The notes beneath the pieces are model-generated. The model saw nothing but the letters and a program-made list of their open reading frames with translations, searched no databases and was not told the origin of the DNA. A program made the translations under genes and the position numbers. From assembly GCA_028691315.1 (NCBI GenBank), contig JAQUZN010000003.1:1-64000 (forward strand): a DNA stretch of 64,000 nucleotides, in the 5' to 3' direction. Shown here one piece after another: positions 52,404-61,792 of the stretch. Each line of letters opens with the position of its first letter. The stretch's first letter is position 1. Origin of the DNA: Candidatus Izemoplasmatales bacterium. GTDB lineage: Bacteria; Bacillota_I; Bacilli_A; Izemoplasmatales; Hujiaoplasmataceae.

Positions 52404-54090
52404 ACAAGCTTTGTTTCATCAAGCAAATTCTGTTTGGTCTTATATCGAAAATAAAAGCGTTGTAACGCTTCTTTTCAGAACATCAGTAAAAGATAAGCTC
52501 CAGATTGAAACGGTTGAATATAACCGTTTTTATGACTATAATAATCGGGTTTATCACCTGATGAGACTATATCTTCAGGATGAATTATTTAATTACTATA
52601 TTACGAGTTTTATTCCTAATCATTACGGATGTGTTTATTATTTTAAAATCTCCGAAAATGAAGAATATTATTTCTATAACGAATATGGTTTAACAAAAGA
52701 AGAACCTGTTCGTTTGGGAAATTACGAAATTCCAAGAATTCAAGAAACGGATGTCTTTTGCGCACCGGATTTTGTGGATAGTGCGATATTCTATCAAATT
52801 TTTCCTGACCGGTTTAACCGAGTAGGACCTGATGATTCTCATTTTGAAAAATGGGGAAGCAAGCCAACATTTTATAATAAATTTGGTGGGAATTTTAAGG
52901 GTGTTACAGAAAAACTGGATTACTTAAAAACCCTAGGGGTAAATGCAATCTACTTTACTCCAATCACATTAAGCCATTCTTCACACCGATATGATACAAT
53001 TGACTATATGAAAATCGATCCAATTTTAGGAAAATCGGAAGATTTTTTTGAATTAGTTCAAAAATGTCACGAACACGGGATTAAAGTGATTGTTGATGCA
53101 GTTTTTAACCATTCAAGCAATGAATTTTTTGCTTTTCAAGATGTTCTTGCATATCAAAAACGAAGTAAATATAAAAACTGGTTTTTAATTGATCAGTTTC
53201 CTGTAGTGGTTAGACCAGATAAAACTTATCAAACTTTTGGGCACGAACCACATATGCCGAAGTTAAACTCACAAAACAAAGAAGTTAGAGAGTACTTTTT
53301 AAAAGTTGTTAGATACTATATGTTACAATTTAAAGTAGATGGATTTAGATTAGATGTTGCAGACGAAGTTGATAGTGATTTTTGGCGGATGTTTAGAAAA
53401 GAAGTAAAATCACTAAATAAAGAGGCACTTATTATTGGTGAAGTCTGGCATAATGCGGACTATTATTTAAGAGGCGATCAATTTGATTCTGTTCAAAATT
53501 ATCAATTTTATGAAGTTGTTAATCGTTTCTTCGTCTATCAAAAATCAAACCTTAACACCTTTAAAAATGAGATTACACACTTATTGATGATGTATCCAAG
53601 AAATGTTCAAAGAGCACTCTTAAATCAAGTTGATTCACACGATACACCCAGAATATTAACATTATTAGATGGAGACATTAAACGTCTTAGATGTGCTGTA
53701 TTATTTCAATTTACTTATGTTGGAATGCCATGTATCTATTATGGAGATGAGGTTGGATTATTTGGCGACAAAGATCCTGATAACAGACGTTGTTATGTAT
53801 GGAACGATGATACAAATAAAAAAGAAGTCTTTGAGTTTTATCAAGTGATTACTAAATTAAGAAATAGCGAGTCACTCCTTCAAAAAGGAGATTTCAGGTT
53901 TGTTCACATTCATGAAGATATGTTATCGTATGAAAGATATATAAATGAAAACTTCATTCAAATTCAAATGAATTTATCTGATATAGAAATAGTAATGAGT
54001 GAAACACAAGAAGTTATTTTACTACCACATGAAATTAAAGTAATAAAAGTTGAGGGCGGCATTCAATCGACCCTTTTAGAATGGAGATAA
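52396..54090 (+). CDS. Cytosolic neopullulanase/cyclomaltodextrinase-type alpha-glycosidase, copy 2
   Basis: 564 residues, no signal peptide. Same plan as the gene at 35.1 kb: N-terminal CBM34-like domain, then FYQIFPDRFN, AIYFTPIT, DAVFNHSS, MPKLN, GFRLDVADEV (nucleophile Asp), IIGEVWHN (acid/base Glu) and VDSHDTPR. It may split cyclodextrins, pullulan or maltodextrins. The two copies are clearly related but diverged, and may differ in substrate. ATG at 52396 overlaps the lgt stop by 8 bases, so it is translationally coupled to lgt. Confidence 0.93.
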   Translation: MNKQALFHQANSVWSYIENKSVVTLLFRTSVKDKLQIETVEYNRFYDYNNRVYHLMRLYLQDELFNYYITSFIPNHYGCVYYFKISENEEYYFYNEYGLTKEEPVRLGNYEIPRIQETDVFCAPDFVDSAIFYQIFPDRFNRVGPDDSHFEKWGSKPTFYNKFGGNFKGVTEKLDYLKTLGVNAIYFTPITLSHSSHRYDTIDYMKIDPILGKSEDFFELVQKCHEHGIKVIVDAVFNHSSNEFFAFQDVLAYQKRSKYKNWFLIDQFPVVVRPDKTYQTFGHEPHMPKLNSQNKEVREYFLKVVRYYMLQFKVDGFRLDVADEVDSDFWRMFRKEVKSLNKEALIIGEVWHNADYYLRGDQFDSVQNYQFYEVVNRFFVYQKSNLNTFKNEITHLLMMYPRNVQRALLNQVDSHDTPRILTLLDGDIKRLRCAVLFQFTYVGMPCIYYGDEVGLFGDKDPDNRRCYVWNDDTNKKEVFEFYQVITKLRNSESLLQKGDFRFVHIHEDMLSYERYINENFIQIQMNLSDIEIVMSETQEVILLPHEIKVIKVEGGIQSTLLEWR

Positions 54091-54094
54091 GAAA

Positions 54095-54850
54095 ATGTAC
54101 GCACTAATTACTGGCGCATCAAGTGGCATTGGCAAAGAAATTGCTTTCGGGCTCGCTGAAAAAAAGATGAATTTAATTTTAGTCGCAAGACGGATTGATA
54201 GGCTAAACGTCCTCAAACAAGAGTTGACTTCGAAATATGGAATTGAAGTCGTTGTGAAGGGGCTTGATTTAAGCAAACAAGAAAATTGCCATTTATTACA
54301 TCAAGAAACATTAGATCTAAAACCAGAAATTGTAATCAATAATGCTGGATTTGGTAAAGTTGGATTCTTTGATCAAATTCCGCTAAAGACAGAATTAAGC
54401 ATGCTTGAGTTAAACATCATGTCACTACATATATTAACAAAATTATTTGTGTCCACAATGGAAAAAGGGGTTATATTAAATGTTGGTAGTATGGCAGCTT
54501 TTTTACCTACACCGCTGCTTGCGACTTACGCAGCAAGCAAAGCATATGTTGTTAGTTTTAGTCAAGCTGTCAATTATGAACTCAAAAAACAAAACCGAAA
54601 TTTATCAGTATTAACATTATGCCCGGGACCAGTAGCAACCGAGTTTGGCCAAGTAGCAGAAGCGCAAGATATGGGGCTTCCTGGTATCTCAGCAAAAGTT
54701 TGTGCAAACGTTGCAATCAAAGGTGTTTTAAAGAAAAAACCAAAAATAATCCCAAGTTTTCAAATGAAATTTTTACATTTTATTATCCGTTTTTTTCCAA
54801 CGCAGTTTATATTAAAAATGTCCTACAAATTACAAAATAAGAAACGATAA
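54095..54850 (+). CDS. Short-chain dehydrogenase/reductase
   Basis: 251 residues of the classical SDR family. TGASSGIGKEIA (cofactor loop, 5-16), NNAGFG, and the catalytic Ser-Tyr-Lys with YAASKAYV; PGPVATEF follows. NADP preference is suggested by the basic ARRIDR after beta2. It resembles the DltE/YqjQ-type SDRs of Firmicutes; the substrate is unknown. It starts 4 bases after the GH13 gene, so it is in the lgt operon. Confidence 0.9.
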   Translation: MYALITGASSGIGKEIAFGLAEKKMNLILVARRIDRLNVLKQELTSKYGIEVVVKGLDLSKQENCHLLHQETLDLKPEIVINNAGFGKVGFFDQIPLKTELSMLELNIMSLHILTKLFVSTMEKGVILNVGSMAAFLPTPLLATYAASKAYVVSFSQAVNYELKKQNRNLSVLTLCPGPVATEFGQVAEAQDMGLPGISAKVCANVAIKGVLKKKPKIIPSFQMKFLHFIIRFFPTQFILKMSYKLQNKKR

Positions 54851-54875
54851 CTACCCTATTTAATTTATGATACCC

Positions 54876-54898
54876 TAGCGAGTTCGATGAACTCGCTA
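54876..54898 (+). other. Stem-loop before mfd
   Basis: TAGCGAGTT (54876-54884) and AACTCGCTA (54890-54898) form a 9-bp stem with a 5-base loop. No T-run follows, so it may be a weak terminator for the upstream operon or a leader element of mfd. Confidence 0.45.
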
Positions 54899-54921
54899 AA
54901 ACGACGTGTGGAGGTAATGCC

Positions 54922-57900
54922 ATGTATAGATTATTTGATTTTGTGAGGCAGACCCCCTTATTTAAACAATACAGTAATGCGTTAAATAAGGATGAAACTA
55001 AAATTCATATCGAAAATACGACAGAAGAAAACGCCCTTCTGCTTTTTGCAATGTCGTTTGAGACGAGCAATAAATCATCAGTACTTGTTTGTCCTAACTT
55101 ATACACAGCTCAAATGATGTATGATAAGTTATCGCAAATCTTTGAAGAAGATCAAGTTTCATTTTTCCCTCAAGACGAGTTTATAACGAGCGAACTTCTC
55201 GTTTCGTCAATGGAATTTAAAATGGAAAGAATGAATACAATCAGAAAAATCTTGGCAGGGAAAAAACAAATAATTATTACACATCCAGCTGGTTTATTAA
55301 AGCCAGAACTGCCAAGATTCGCTTGGGAAAATGCGATTTTTTCTTTATATGAAGGGACAGAGATCAAACCGCATAGGTTATCAGAGATTTTAGTTGAATA
55401 TGGCTATACGAGAGAATATACTGTTGAGAAGCAAGGCGACTTCTCTGTGCGCGGTGGAATTGTCGACATCTATTTACTTGGAGAAAAATCTCCGATTAGA
55501 CTTGATTTTTTTGGCGATGAAATTGAAACAATCAAAACCTTCGATGTTGATACACAACGTTCAATTGAAAAGCGAAGTAGCGTGTCCATTTCACCGATGG
55601 TGGAGTTTATTTACTCAGAGGAAGAACTAAATAGACTCGTTTTGCTGATAGATGAGAAGTTAGAAACAATTCCATTTTCTGAAGGATCTAAAACTAGGAT
55701 TCTTCAAGATAAAGAGTTGTTAATAAACCATCAAGAGTTAGATCGATTAACAAGATACATTCCCTTTCTTACAGAAAGGCATACGACTATTTTGGATTTT
55801 CTTGAACAACCACTTGTTTTCTTTTTAGACTATCATCGCATCTTAGAACAAGTAGAATTAATGACTAATGAGATCGCGGATTGGTATTTATCTACAGATG
55901 ACTATCCTAAAATGCAGTTTGATTTATTATATCCTCTATATGAACTTAAAATTCAAAAAGGTGTCTTCTGTGACTACTTCGAATTTAAATATAAAGAGAT
56001 TTTTAGCGAGTCAATTCACGTCTTTGGAAAAGATGTATTAGCATATAATGGCAACCTTGAATTGTTTATTCAAGACATCAAAAACGACGTTCCACGAAAT
56101 ACGCTAGTTCTGGCGGTTTCGAGCCAAAAGACAAGGATCGAAATGGCAGAATTACTTGAGTCAAATAACCTTAAATATCAACTGCTTTCACCTAAAGATA
56201 AAATCTTTAATAATGAGATTAATGTCGTTGTTAACGAATCATATTTTGATTTGGTAAGTGACTCGTTTGCATGTAAAGTTGTTACAGAAAATAGCATTAT
56301 TAAAACGAAAAACACTCGAAAAAAAGGTAGATATGTTTCAGTTTATGAAACCAGTAAAAGGTTAAGCTCAATCAACGAATTAAAACCCGGAGATTATGTC
56401 GTACACTATGATTATGGTATTGGTCAGTTCTTAGAAGTAAAGGCAATGCAAATGGGTCAGACTTTAAATGACTATATTCATATCGAATATTTTAACGGCG
56501 ATAAATTATATATCCCTCTTGAATCATTTCATCAAATTCAAAAATATTCTGGGTCTGAAGGCTTTCGACCAAGACTATCTAAACTGGGTGGTTCAGACTG
56601 GTCAAAAACCAAACAAAGAGTAAGGGCTAAAGCTAAAGAAATCGCTGATAAACTAATTGCGTTATATGCAGAAAGAGAAAACGCTCCTGGATTTGCTTTT
56701 TCTGAATTTAGTGAACTTGAAATGGATTTTGAAGTAGGTTTTCCGTTTGAAGAAACAAAAGACCAACAAAAAGCGATTCAAGAAGTTTTGTTTGACATGT
56801 CTTTACCAAGACCGATGGATAGACTTTTATGTGGCGATGTTGGTTTTGGGAAAACCGAAGTCGCACTACGAGCCGCATTTAGAGCCGTATTAAATGGAAA
56901 ACAAGTTGCTTATTTAGCACCAACGACTGTTTTGACAAAACAACATTACAATACATTTAAAGAACGAATGGATTCATTTGGAATACAAGTTGCTTTGCTA
57001 AACCGTTTTGTAAGCGTGAAAGAACAAAAAAGAATCCTAAAATCCATTTCTCAAGGTCATGTTGATGTCGTTATTGGAACCCACAGAATTTTAAGCAAAG
57101 ACATTATTTTTAAAGACTTAGGACTTCTAGTAATCGATGAAGAACAACGCTTTGGTGTTCTTCACAAAGAGCGAATCAAAGAAATGAAAGTGAATGTTGA
57201 TGTATTAAGTTTATCAGCTACTCCGATACCTCGAACTTTACAAATGGCAATCATGGGTGTCAAGAATATGTCGCTCTTAGAAACTGCTCCAGATAATAGA
57301 TATCCAATTCAAACGTATGTTTTGGAACGAAATGATACGTTAATCAAAGATGCGATTGAACGTGAACTTTTAAGGAAGGGTCAAGTCTTTTATTTATTCA
57401 ACCGAATTGAAGATATTGAAAACATTGCTTCTAAAGTGCAAAAATTGGTCCCTCAAGCAAGAATACAGGTTGCCCATGGACAAATGCATAAACACAACTT
57501 AGAACGCGTTATAGACGAATTTATCAATCAGGAAATCGATGTCTTGATTTCCACAACCATCATCGAAACCGGAATTGATATTCCAAATGCCAACACATTA
57601 ATTATTCACGACGCCGATAAACTTGGGTTATCACAACTCTATCAAATTCGAGGACGCGTCGGCAGAAGCAATCGCATTGCTTATGCATACTTAATGTATT
57701 ACAAAGAAAAAACATTAACCGAGGACGCAATGAAAAGGTTAAAAGTCATCAAAGAGTTTACTGAACTTGGTAGTGGATTTAAAATTGCAGTAAGAGATTT
57801 ATCAATCCGAGGTGCAGGAGACGTTTTAGGAAGTGAACAATCCGGATTTATTGATTCGGTTGGTATTGAACTATACATGCGAATTTTAGAAGAAGAAATA

Positions 57901-58392
57901 AAACATAGACAAGGTTTTATCAAAGAAAATAGTTCGGTTAAAGGTGTGAAGGCAAAAGTATCAAAATATATTGAAGAGAATTATATTGAAGATGATTTTG
58001 TTAAAATTGAAATGCATAAGAAAATCCAAAATATTCAAAAAATCCAGGATATTTATGATTTGTTAGATGAATTTAGCGATCGTTTTGGTAAAGTTAATCC
58101 TGAATTAGAAATTTATATGTATGAGAAATTGTTTGAAGTGAATACGGTATTATTAGAAGTTGAAAAAATTACTGAAACGAAAACTAATATTTCATTAACA
58201 ATTTCTGAAGAAGGTTCAAAAAAAATGGCTGGTGATGATTTATTTTCATCGGGAATGAAAGTTTCAGATTTTCTTAGGTTCACTTACAAGGACAACAAAA
58301 TCCATATTATTTTAGACACAGTTGGCCTGGAAAAACATTGGTTATTTACAATGGTTGAGTTTTTAGAATCCATCCTTTCAAAGAAAAAATAG
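54922..58392 (+). CDS. mfd: Transcription-repair coupling factor Mfd
   Basis: 1156 residues, full length. N-terminal UvrB-like domains (1 to about 340), RNA-polymerase-interacting CarD-like domain around LKPGDYVVHYDYGIGQF (about 490-560), then a RecG-like translocase with Walker A GDVGFGKTEVA (about 640), DEEQRFG, SATPIPRTL and QIRGRVGRS, and a C-terminal TRCF domain. It removes stalled RNA polymerase from DNA lesions and recruits UvrA. It has GTGGAGGT before the ATG and a strong terminator after. Confidence 0.97.
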   Translation: MYRLFDFVRQTPLFKQYSNALNKDETKIHIENTTEENALLLFAMSFETSNKSSVLVCPNLYTAQMMYDKLSQIFEEDQVSFFPQDEFITSELLVSSMEFKMERMNTIRKILAGKKQIIITHPAGLLKPELPRFAWENAIFSLYEGTEIKPHRLSEILVEYGYTREYTVEKQGDFSVRGGIVDIYLLGEKSPIRLDFFGDEIETIKTFDVDTQRSIEKRSSVSISPMVEFIYSEEELNRLVLLIDEKLETIPFSEGSKTRILQDKELLINHQELDRLTRYIPFLTERHTTILDFLEQPLVFFLDYHRILEQVELMTNEIADWYLSTDDYPKMQFDLLYPLYELKIQKGVFCDYFEFKYKEIFSESIHVFGKDVLAYNGNLELFIQDIKNDVPRNTLVLAVSSQKTRIEMAELLESNNLKYQLLSPKDKIFNNEINVVVNESYFDLVSDSFACKVVTENSIIKTKNTRKKGRYVSVYETSKRLSSINELKPGDYVVHYDYGIGQFLEVKAMQMGQTLNDYIHIEYFNGDKLYIPLESFHQIQKYSGSEGFRPRLSKLGGSDWSKTKQRVRAKAKEIADKLIALYAERENAPGFAFSEFSELEMDFEVGFPFEETKDQQKAIQEVLFDMSLPRPMDRLLCGDVGFGKTEVALRAAFRAVLNGKQVAYLAPTTVLTKQHYNTFKERMDSFGIQVALLNRFVSVKEQKRILKSISQGHVDVVIGTHRILSKDIIFKDLGLLVIDEEQRFGVLHKERIKEMKVNVDVLSLSATPIPRTLQMAIMGVKNMSLLETAPDNRYPIQTYVLERNDTLIKDAIERELLRKGQVFYLFNRIEDIENIASKVQKLVPQARIQVAHGQMHKHNLERVIDEFINQEIDVLISTTIIETGIDIPNANTLIIHDADKLGLSQLYQIRGRVGRSNRIAYAYLMYYKEKTLTEDAMKRLKVIKEFTELGSGFKIAVRDLSIRGAGDVLGSEQSGFIDSVGIELYMRILEEEIKHRQGFIKENSSVKGVKAKVSKYIEENYIEDDFVKIEMHKKIQNIQKIQDIYDLLDEFSDRFGKVNPELEIYMYEKLFEVNTVLLEVEKITETKTNISLTISEEGSKKMAGDDLFSSGMKVSDFLRFTYKDNKIHIILDTVGLEKHWLFTMVEFLESILSKKK

Positions 58393-58398
58393 AACTAT

Positions 58399-58428
58399 AA
58401 AAAAGCACATTTTCAGATGTGCTTTTTT
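58399..58428 (+). terminator. Terminator after mfd
   Basis: AAAAAAGCACAT (58399-58410) pairs with ATGTGCTTTTTT (58417-58428) around a 6-base loop. Confidence 0.9.
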
Positions 58429-58485
58429 ATTTAAAATTTATCGAATTTTCTCAAGAATACGCCAATGGTTTACTGAAAATAAACA

Positions 58486-58514
58486 TTGAAATTTATATAT
58501 ATATATTATATAAT
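58486..58514 (+). promoter_or_regulatory. Promoter of yaaA-recF-gyrB-gyrA
   Basis: TTGAAA (58486-58491), a 17-bp spacer made largely of alternating TA, then TATAAT (58509-58514). The AT-alternating tract is supercoiling-sensitive in character, which would suit a gyrase promoter, though that link is inference. Confidence 0.75.
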
Positions 58515-58567
58515 ATTATATATAAGAATGACCAATTATGAGGGCAAATTCACTTGAGGGGTAAATT

Positions 58568-58786
58568 ATGAATATAATCCAAATTACAACTCCATATATT
58601 ACATTAGGACAGCTCCTAAAATTTGCCAATATCATTTCTAGTGGTGGTGAAACCAAACCTTTTTTATTGGAAAATGTAATTGTTGTTAACGACGATTTTG
58701 ATAATCGAAGGGGAAGAAAATTATATCCTGGAGATACGATTAAGGTTAACGAAAAACTATTTTTCCAAATTGAGAAAAAAGTATGA
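58568..58786 (+). CDS. yaaA: S4-domain RNA-binding protein YaaA
   Basis: 72 residues. An S4 domain: ITLGQLLKFANIISSGGETKPFLLENVIVVN, with ITLGQLLK and SGGETK as the visible core, then RRGRKLYPGD. The gene is conserved directly upstream of recF in Firmicutes and probably binds RNA or ribosomal intermediates. Its TGA overlaps the recF ATG by 4 bases. Confidence 0.92.
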   Translation: MNIIQITTPYITLGQLLKFANIISSGGETKPFLLENVIVVNDDFDNRRGRKLYPGDTIKVNEKLFFQIEKKV

Positions 58787-59877
58787 TACTAAAAAAAATA
58801 ACCCTAACCAATTTTCGTAATTACAAGATGGAAACTTTAGAACTTGGTTCGGGTATTCATTTTATTATCGGCTCAAATGGGGAAGGCAAAACCAATTTCT
58901 TAGAGTCTATTTATGTCCTTGCACTAGCGAAATCTTATAAAACAAGTGATCAAGTATTAATCAAGCATCAAGCAGAATTCGCAAAAATTGAAGCGACAGT
59001 GTTTGAAAATAACCGGCTTTACGATTTATCGATGATTATCACCGAAGACGGTAAGAATGCGCTTGTGAATAAGGTCCAACAAAAACGGTTAAGTGATTAT
59101 ATTGGAAAACTTAAGATTGTATCATTTTTACCTGAAGATATGAATTTAATCAAAGGGTCTCCAAGAGATCGCAGGTATTTTTTTGATGTATATCTAGGAC
59201 AAATGAACAGAAACTATTTGAATGATTTATCGAAGTACAAATACGTTTTAAAACAACGCAATGAACTTTTAAAAAAGATGTCTAAGTCTGCCCATCCAGA
59301 TGAACTCTTACTGGACGTGATTACTTCGCAACTTGCAAATGCAGCACTTCCGATTATTGAAAGTAGAAAACAGTTTATCGAACAAGTAAATCATTTTTTA
59401 AAAAATAGATATTCTATGTTTTCAAGCAAGAACGAACCGTTTGAAATCAAATATCTTCCTAGCGTTGAAGAACCAGTTGAAACATTCTTTAAAAGCAAAT
59501 ACAAATCAGATATATTTTCAAACACAACTAATTATGGACCACACCGAGATGATTATGAATTTTTTTTAAACGATGTTTTAGCTAAAAATTATGCATCACA
59601 AGGTGAACAAAGAACAATGATTTTAACACTAGATATGGCGATGGCAGAAATGATGAAGCAAATGCATAATGAAAATCCAGTTATATTACTAGATGATGTT
59701 TTCTCAGAGCTTGATTATGATAAGCAAAATAAGTTGATTCAATATTTGCATACGATGCAAGCTCAAAGTATTATCACCACAACATCTATCCACGAAATAA
59801 GCAATAACGTTTTGAAAGAAGCTTTAGTATACCGAGTTACAAATGGGGCAATCAAGGAGGAAAAGCACAATGGTTGA
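58783..59877 (+). CDS. recF: DNA replication and repair protein RecF
   Basis: 364 residues. Starts [14 protein letters not shown]; Walker [11 protein letters not shown], signature YASQGEQRT and Walker [13 protein letters not shown] of the SMC-like ABC ATPases. It loads RecA at gaps with RecO and RecR. Its last 8 bases overlap gyrB. Confidence 0.96.
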   Translation: MILKKITLTNFRNYKMETLELGSGIHFIIGSNGEGKTNFLESIYVLALAKSYKTSDQVLIKHQAEFAKIEATVFENNRLYDLSMIITEDGKNALVNKVQQKRLSDYIGKLKIVSFLPEDMNLIKGSPRDRRYFFDVYLGQMNRNYLNDLSKYKYVLKQRNELLKKMSKSAHPDELLLDVITSQLANAALPIIESRKQFIEQVNHFLKNRYSMFSSKNEPFEIKYLPSVEEPVETFFKSKYKSDIFSNTTNYGPHRDDYEFFLNDVLAKNYASQGEQRTMILTLDMAMAEMMKQMHNENPVILLDDVFSELDYDKQNKLIQYLHTMQAQSIITTTSIHEISNNVLKEALVYRVTNGAIKEEKHNG

Positions 59878-61780
59878 TTTAAACGCAAAATATGATGCCA
59901 GTAACATTCAGATTCTCGAGGGGCTAGAAGCAGTTAAGAAAAGACCCGGAATGTATATTGGAACAACGGGTCCTAAAGGATTGCATCATTTAGTTTGGGA
60001 AATTGTCGATAATTCTGTGGATGAAGCGCTTGCTGGATTCGCAAATACAATCGATGTAGAAATTTTACCAGGAAATATCATTAGAGTAACTGACAATGGT
60101 CGAGGAATTCCCGTGGATATTCATCCAAAAACTCATCGTCCAACAGTAGAAACAGTCTATACAGTTTTACATGCTGGTGGAAAGTTTGACCACAAGTCTT
60201 ACAAAGTATCCGGTGGTCTCCACGGGGTTGGTGCATCGGTAGTTAATGCATTAAGCGAGTACATGAATCTTGAAATTCACAAAGATGGTAAAATTTATAC
60301 CATCGGATTTGATCATGGATTTGTAAAACATGAACTAGAATGTATTGGTGAAACAGAGTTAACTGGGACAATTGTTACGTTTTTACCAGATCCAGAAGTG
60401 TTTTCTGAATCTCAAGAATTTGAATTTGAAACATTAAGAAACAGGATTCAACAACTTGCATTCTTAAATAAAGGAATTCAATTTTCAATCGAAGACAGAA
60501 GAAATAGCGATGCAATTATCTCTAAAGAATACAAATACGAAGGCGGCGTAAAAGAATACGTAGAATTCCTTAATGTGGGAAAAGACAAAATTCATCCAAC
60601 TGTTGCTTATTTTGAAGGTGAACAAGAAGGAATCACTGTTGAAATTGCAATGCAATACAACGATGGTTATGCAGCGAACATCTATCCTTTCACAAATAAT
60701 ATCAATAACGCTGAAGGTGGAACACATGAGGAAGGATTCAAGATGACGTTAACAAGAATCTTGAATACCTATGGAAAGTCCAATAATATTTATAAAAAAG
60801 ATGAATCTCTATTAGGTGAAGACACTAGAGAAGGATTAGTTGCGATTGTTTCCGTTAAACATCCTGATCCACAGTTTGAAGGACAAACAAAATCAAAACT
60901 TGGATCCTCTGATGCACGTAGAGTCGTCTCTAATGTAATGAGTGAAGGGCTAGAACGCTTTTTACTTGAGAACCCTAGTTCAGCTAGAATCATCCTTGAA
61001 AAAGCGTTGATGGCTCAAAGAGCGCGAATAGCAGCAAAGAAGGCAAGAGAAGCCACAAGAAGAAAATCGCCTTTAGATACGCTTGGATTTGCCTCTAAAT
61101 TAGCAGATTGTAGAACCAAAGATACGACACGTTCAGAAATTTATATTGTCGAAGGGGATTCTGCCGGCGGTTCCGCAAAACAAGGCAGAGACTCAGAATA
61201 TCAAGCAATTTTACCGCTTCGTGGAAAAGTATTAAACGTTGAAAAAGCACGTTTAGATAAAGCTTTACAAAACAAAGAAATTTTATCAATGATTCAGGCA
61301 TTTGGTACAGGAATTGGTGAAGATTTCCAAATTGGATCCGCAAGATATCATAAAATTATTATTATGACCGATGCCGACGTTGATGGTGCACATATTCGAA
61401 CGCTTTTATTAACATTTTTCTTTAGATATATGCGTCAGTTGATTGAAACAGGGTATGTCTATATCGCGCAACCGCCTTTATTTAAAATTCAACTAGGAAA
61501 ATCAGTTCAGTATGCATATGAAGAAAAAGAATTAGATAGAATATTAACTGAACTTGGTGGAAAACCAACAATTCAGCGATATAAAGGTCTTGGTGAAATG
61601 AATCCTGAACAATTATGGGATACAACAATGGATCCAGAGACAAGAACTTTACTGCTTGTGACACTTGAAGACGCTATTGATGCGGATAGAATCTTCTCAA
61701 TGTTAATGGGAGACGATGTCTCTAGTCGAAGAGAATTTATTCAAGAGAACGCAGAATACGTTCGTAATTTGGATATTTAA
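59870..61780 (+). CDS. gyrB: DNA gyrase subunit B
   Basis: 636 residues from ATG at 59870 with AAGGAGG before it; an in-frame extension to 59843 is not used. GHKL ATPase: [34 protein letters not shown] and [33 protein letters not shown] and [10 protein letters not shown]. The C-terminus ends with the [15 protein letters not shown] stretch (visible as [13 protein letters not shown]). With GyrA it introduces negative supercoils. Confidence 0.97.
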   Translation: MVDLNAKYDASNIQILEGLEAVKKRPGMYIGTTGPKGLHHLVWEIVDNSVDEALAGFANTIDVEILPGNIIRVTDNGRGIPVDIHPKTHRPTVETVYTVLHAGGKFDHKSYKVSGGLHGVGASVVNALSEYMNLEIHKDGKIYTIGFDHGFVKHELECIGETELTGTIVTFLPDPEVFSESQEFEFETLRNRIQQLAFLNKGIQFSIEDRRNSDAIISKEYKYEGGVKEYVEFLNVGKDKIHPTVAYFEGEQEGITVEIAMQYNDGYAANIYPFTNNINNAEGGTHEEGFKMTLTRILNTYGKSNNIYKKDESLLGEDTREGLVAIVSVKHPDPQFEGQTKSKLGSSDARRVVSNVMSEGLERFLLENPSSARIILEKALMAQRARIAAKKAREATRRKSPLDTLGFASKLADCRTKDTTRSEIYIVEGDSAGGSAKQGRDSEYQAILPLRGKVLNVEKARLDKALQNKEILSMIQAFGTGIGEDFQIGSARYHKIIIMTDADVDGAHIRTLLLTFFFRYMRQLIETGYVYIAQPPLFKIQLGKSVQYAYEEKELDRILTELGGKPTIQRYKGLGEMNPEQLWDTTMDPETRTLLLVTLEDAIDADRIFSMLMGDDVSSRREFIQENAEYVRNLDI

Positions 61781-61792
61781 GGAGAAATGAAA

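Noticed and set aside
58495-58523. Alternating TA tract that could be a microsatellite or a second origin unwinding element
   Set aside because: It is short and is explained as the spacer and -10 of the yaaA-recF-gyrBA promoter; no DnaA-box cluster lies next to it.
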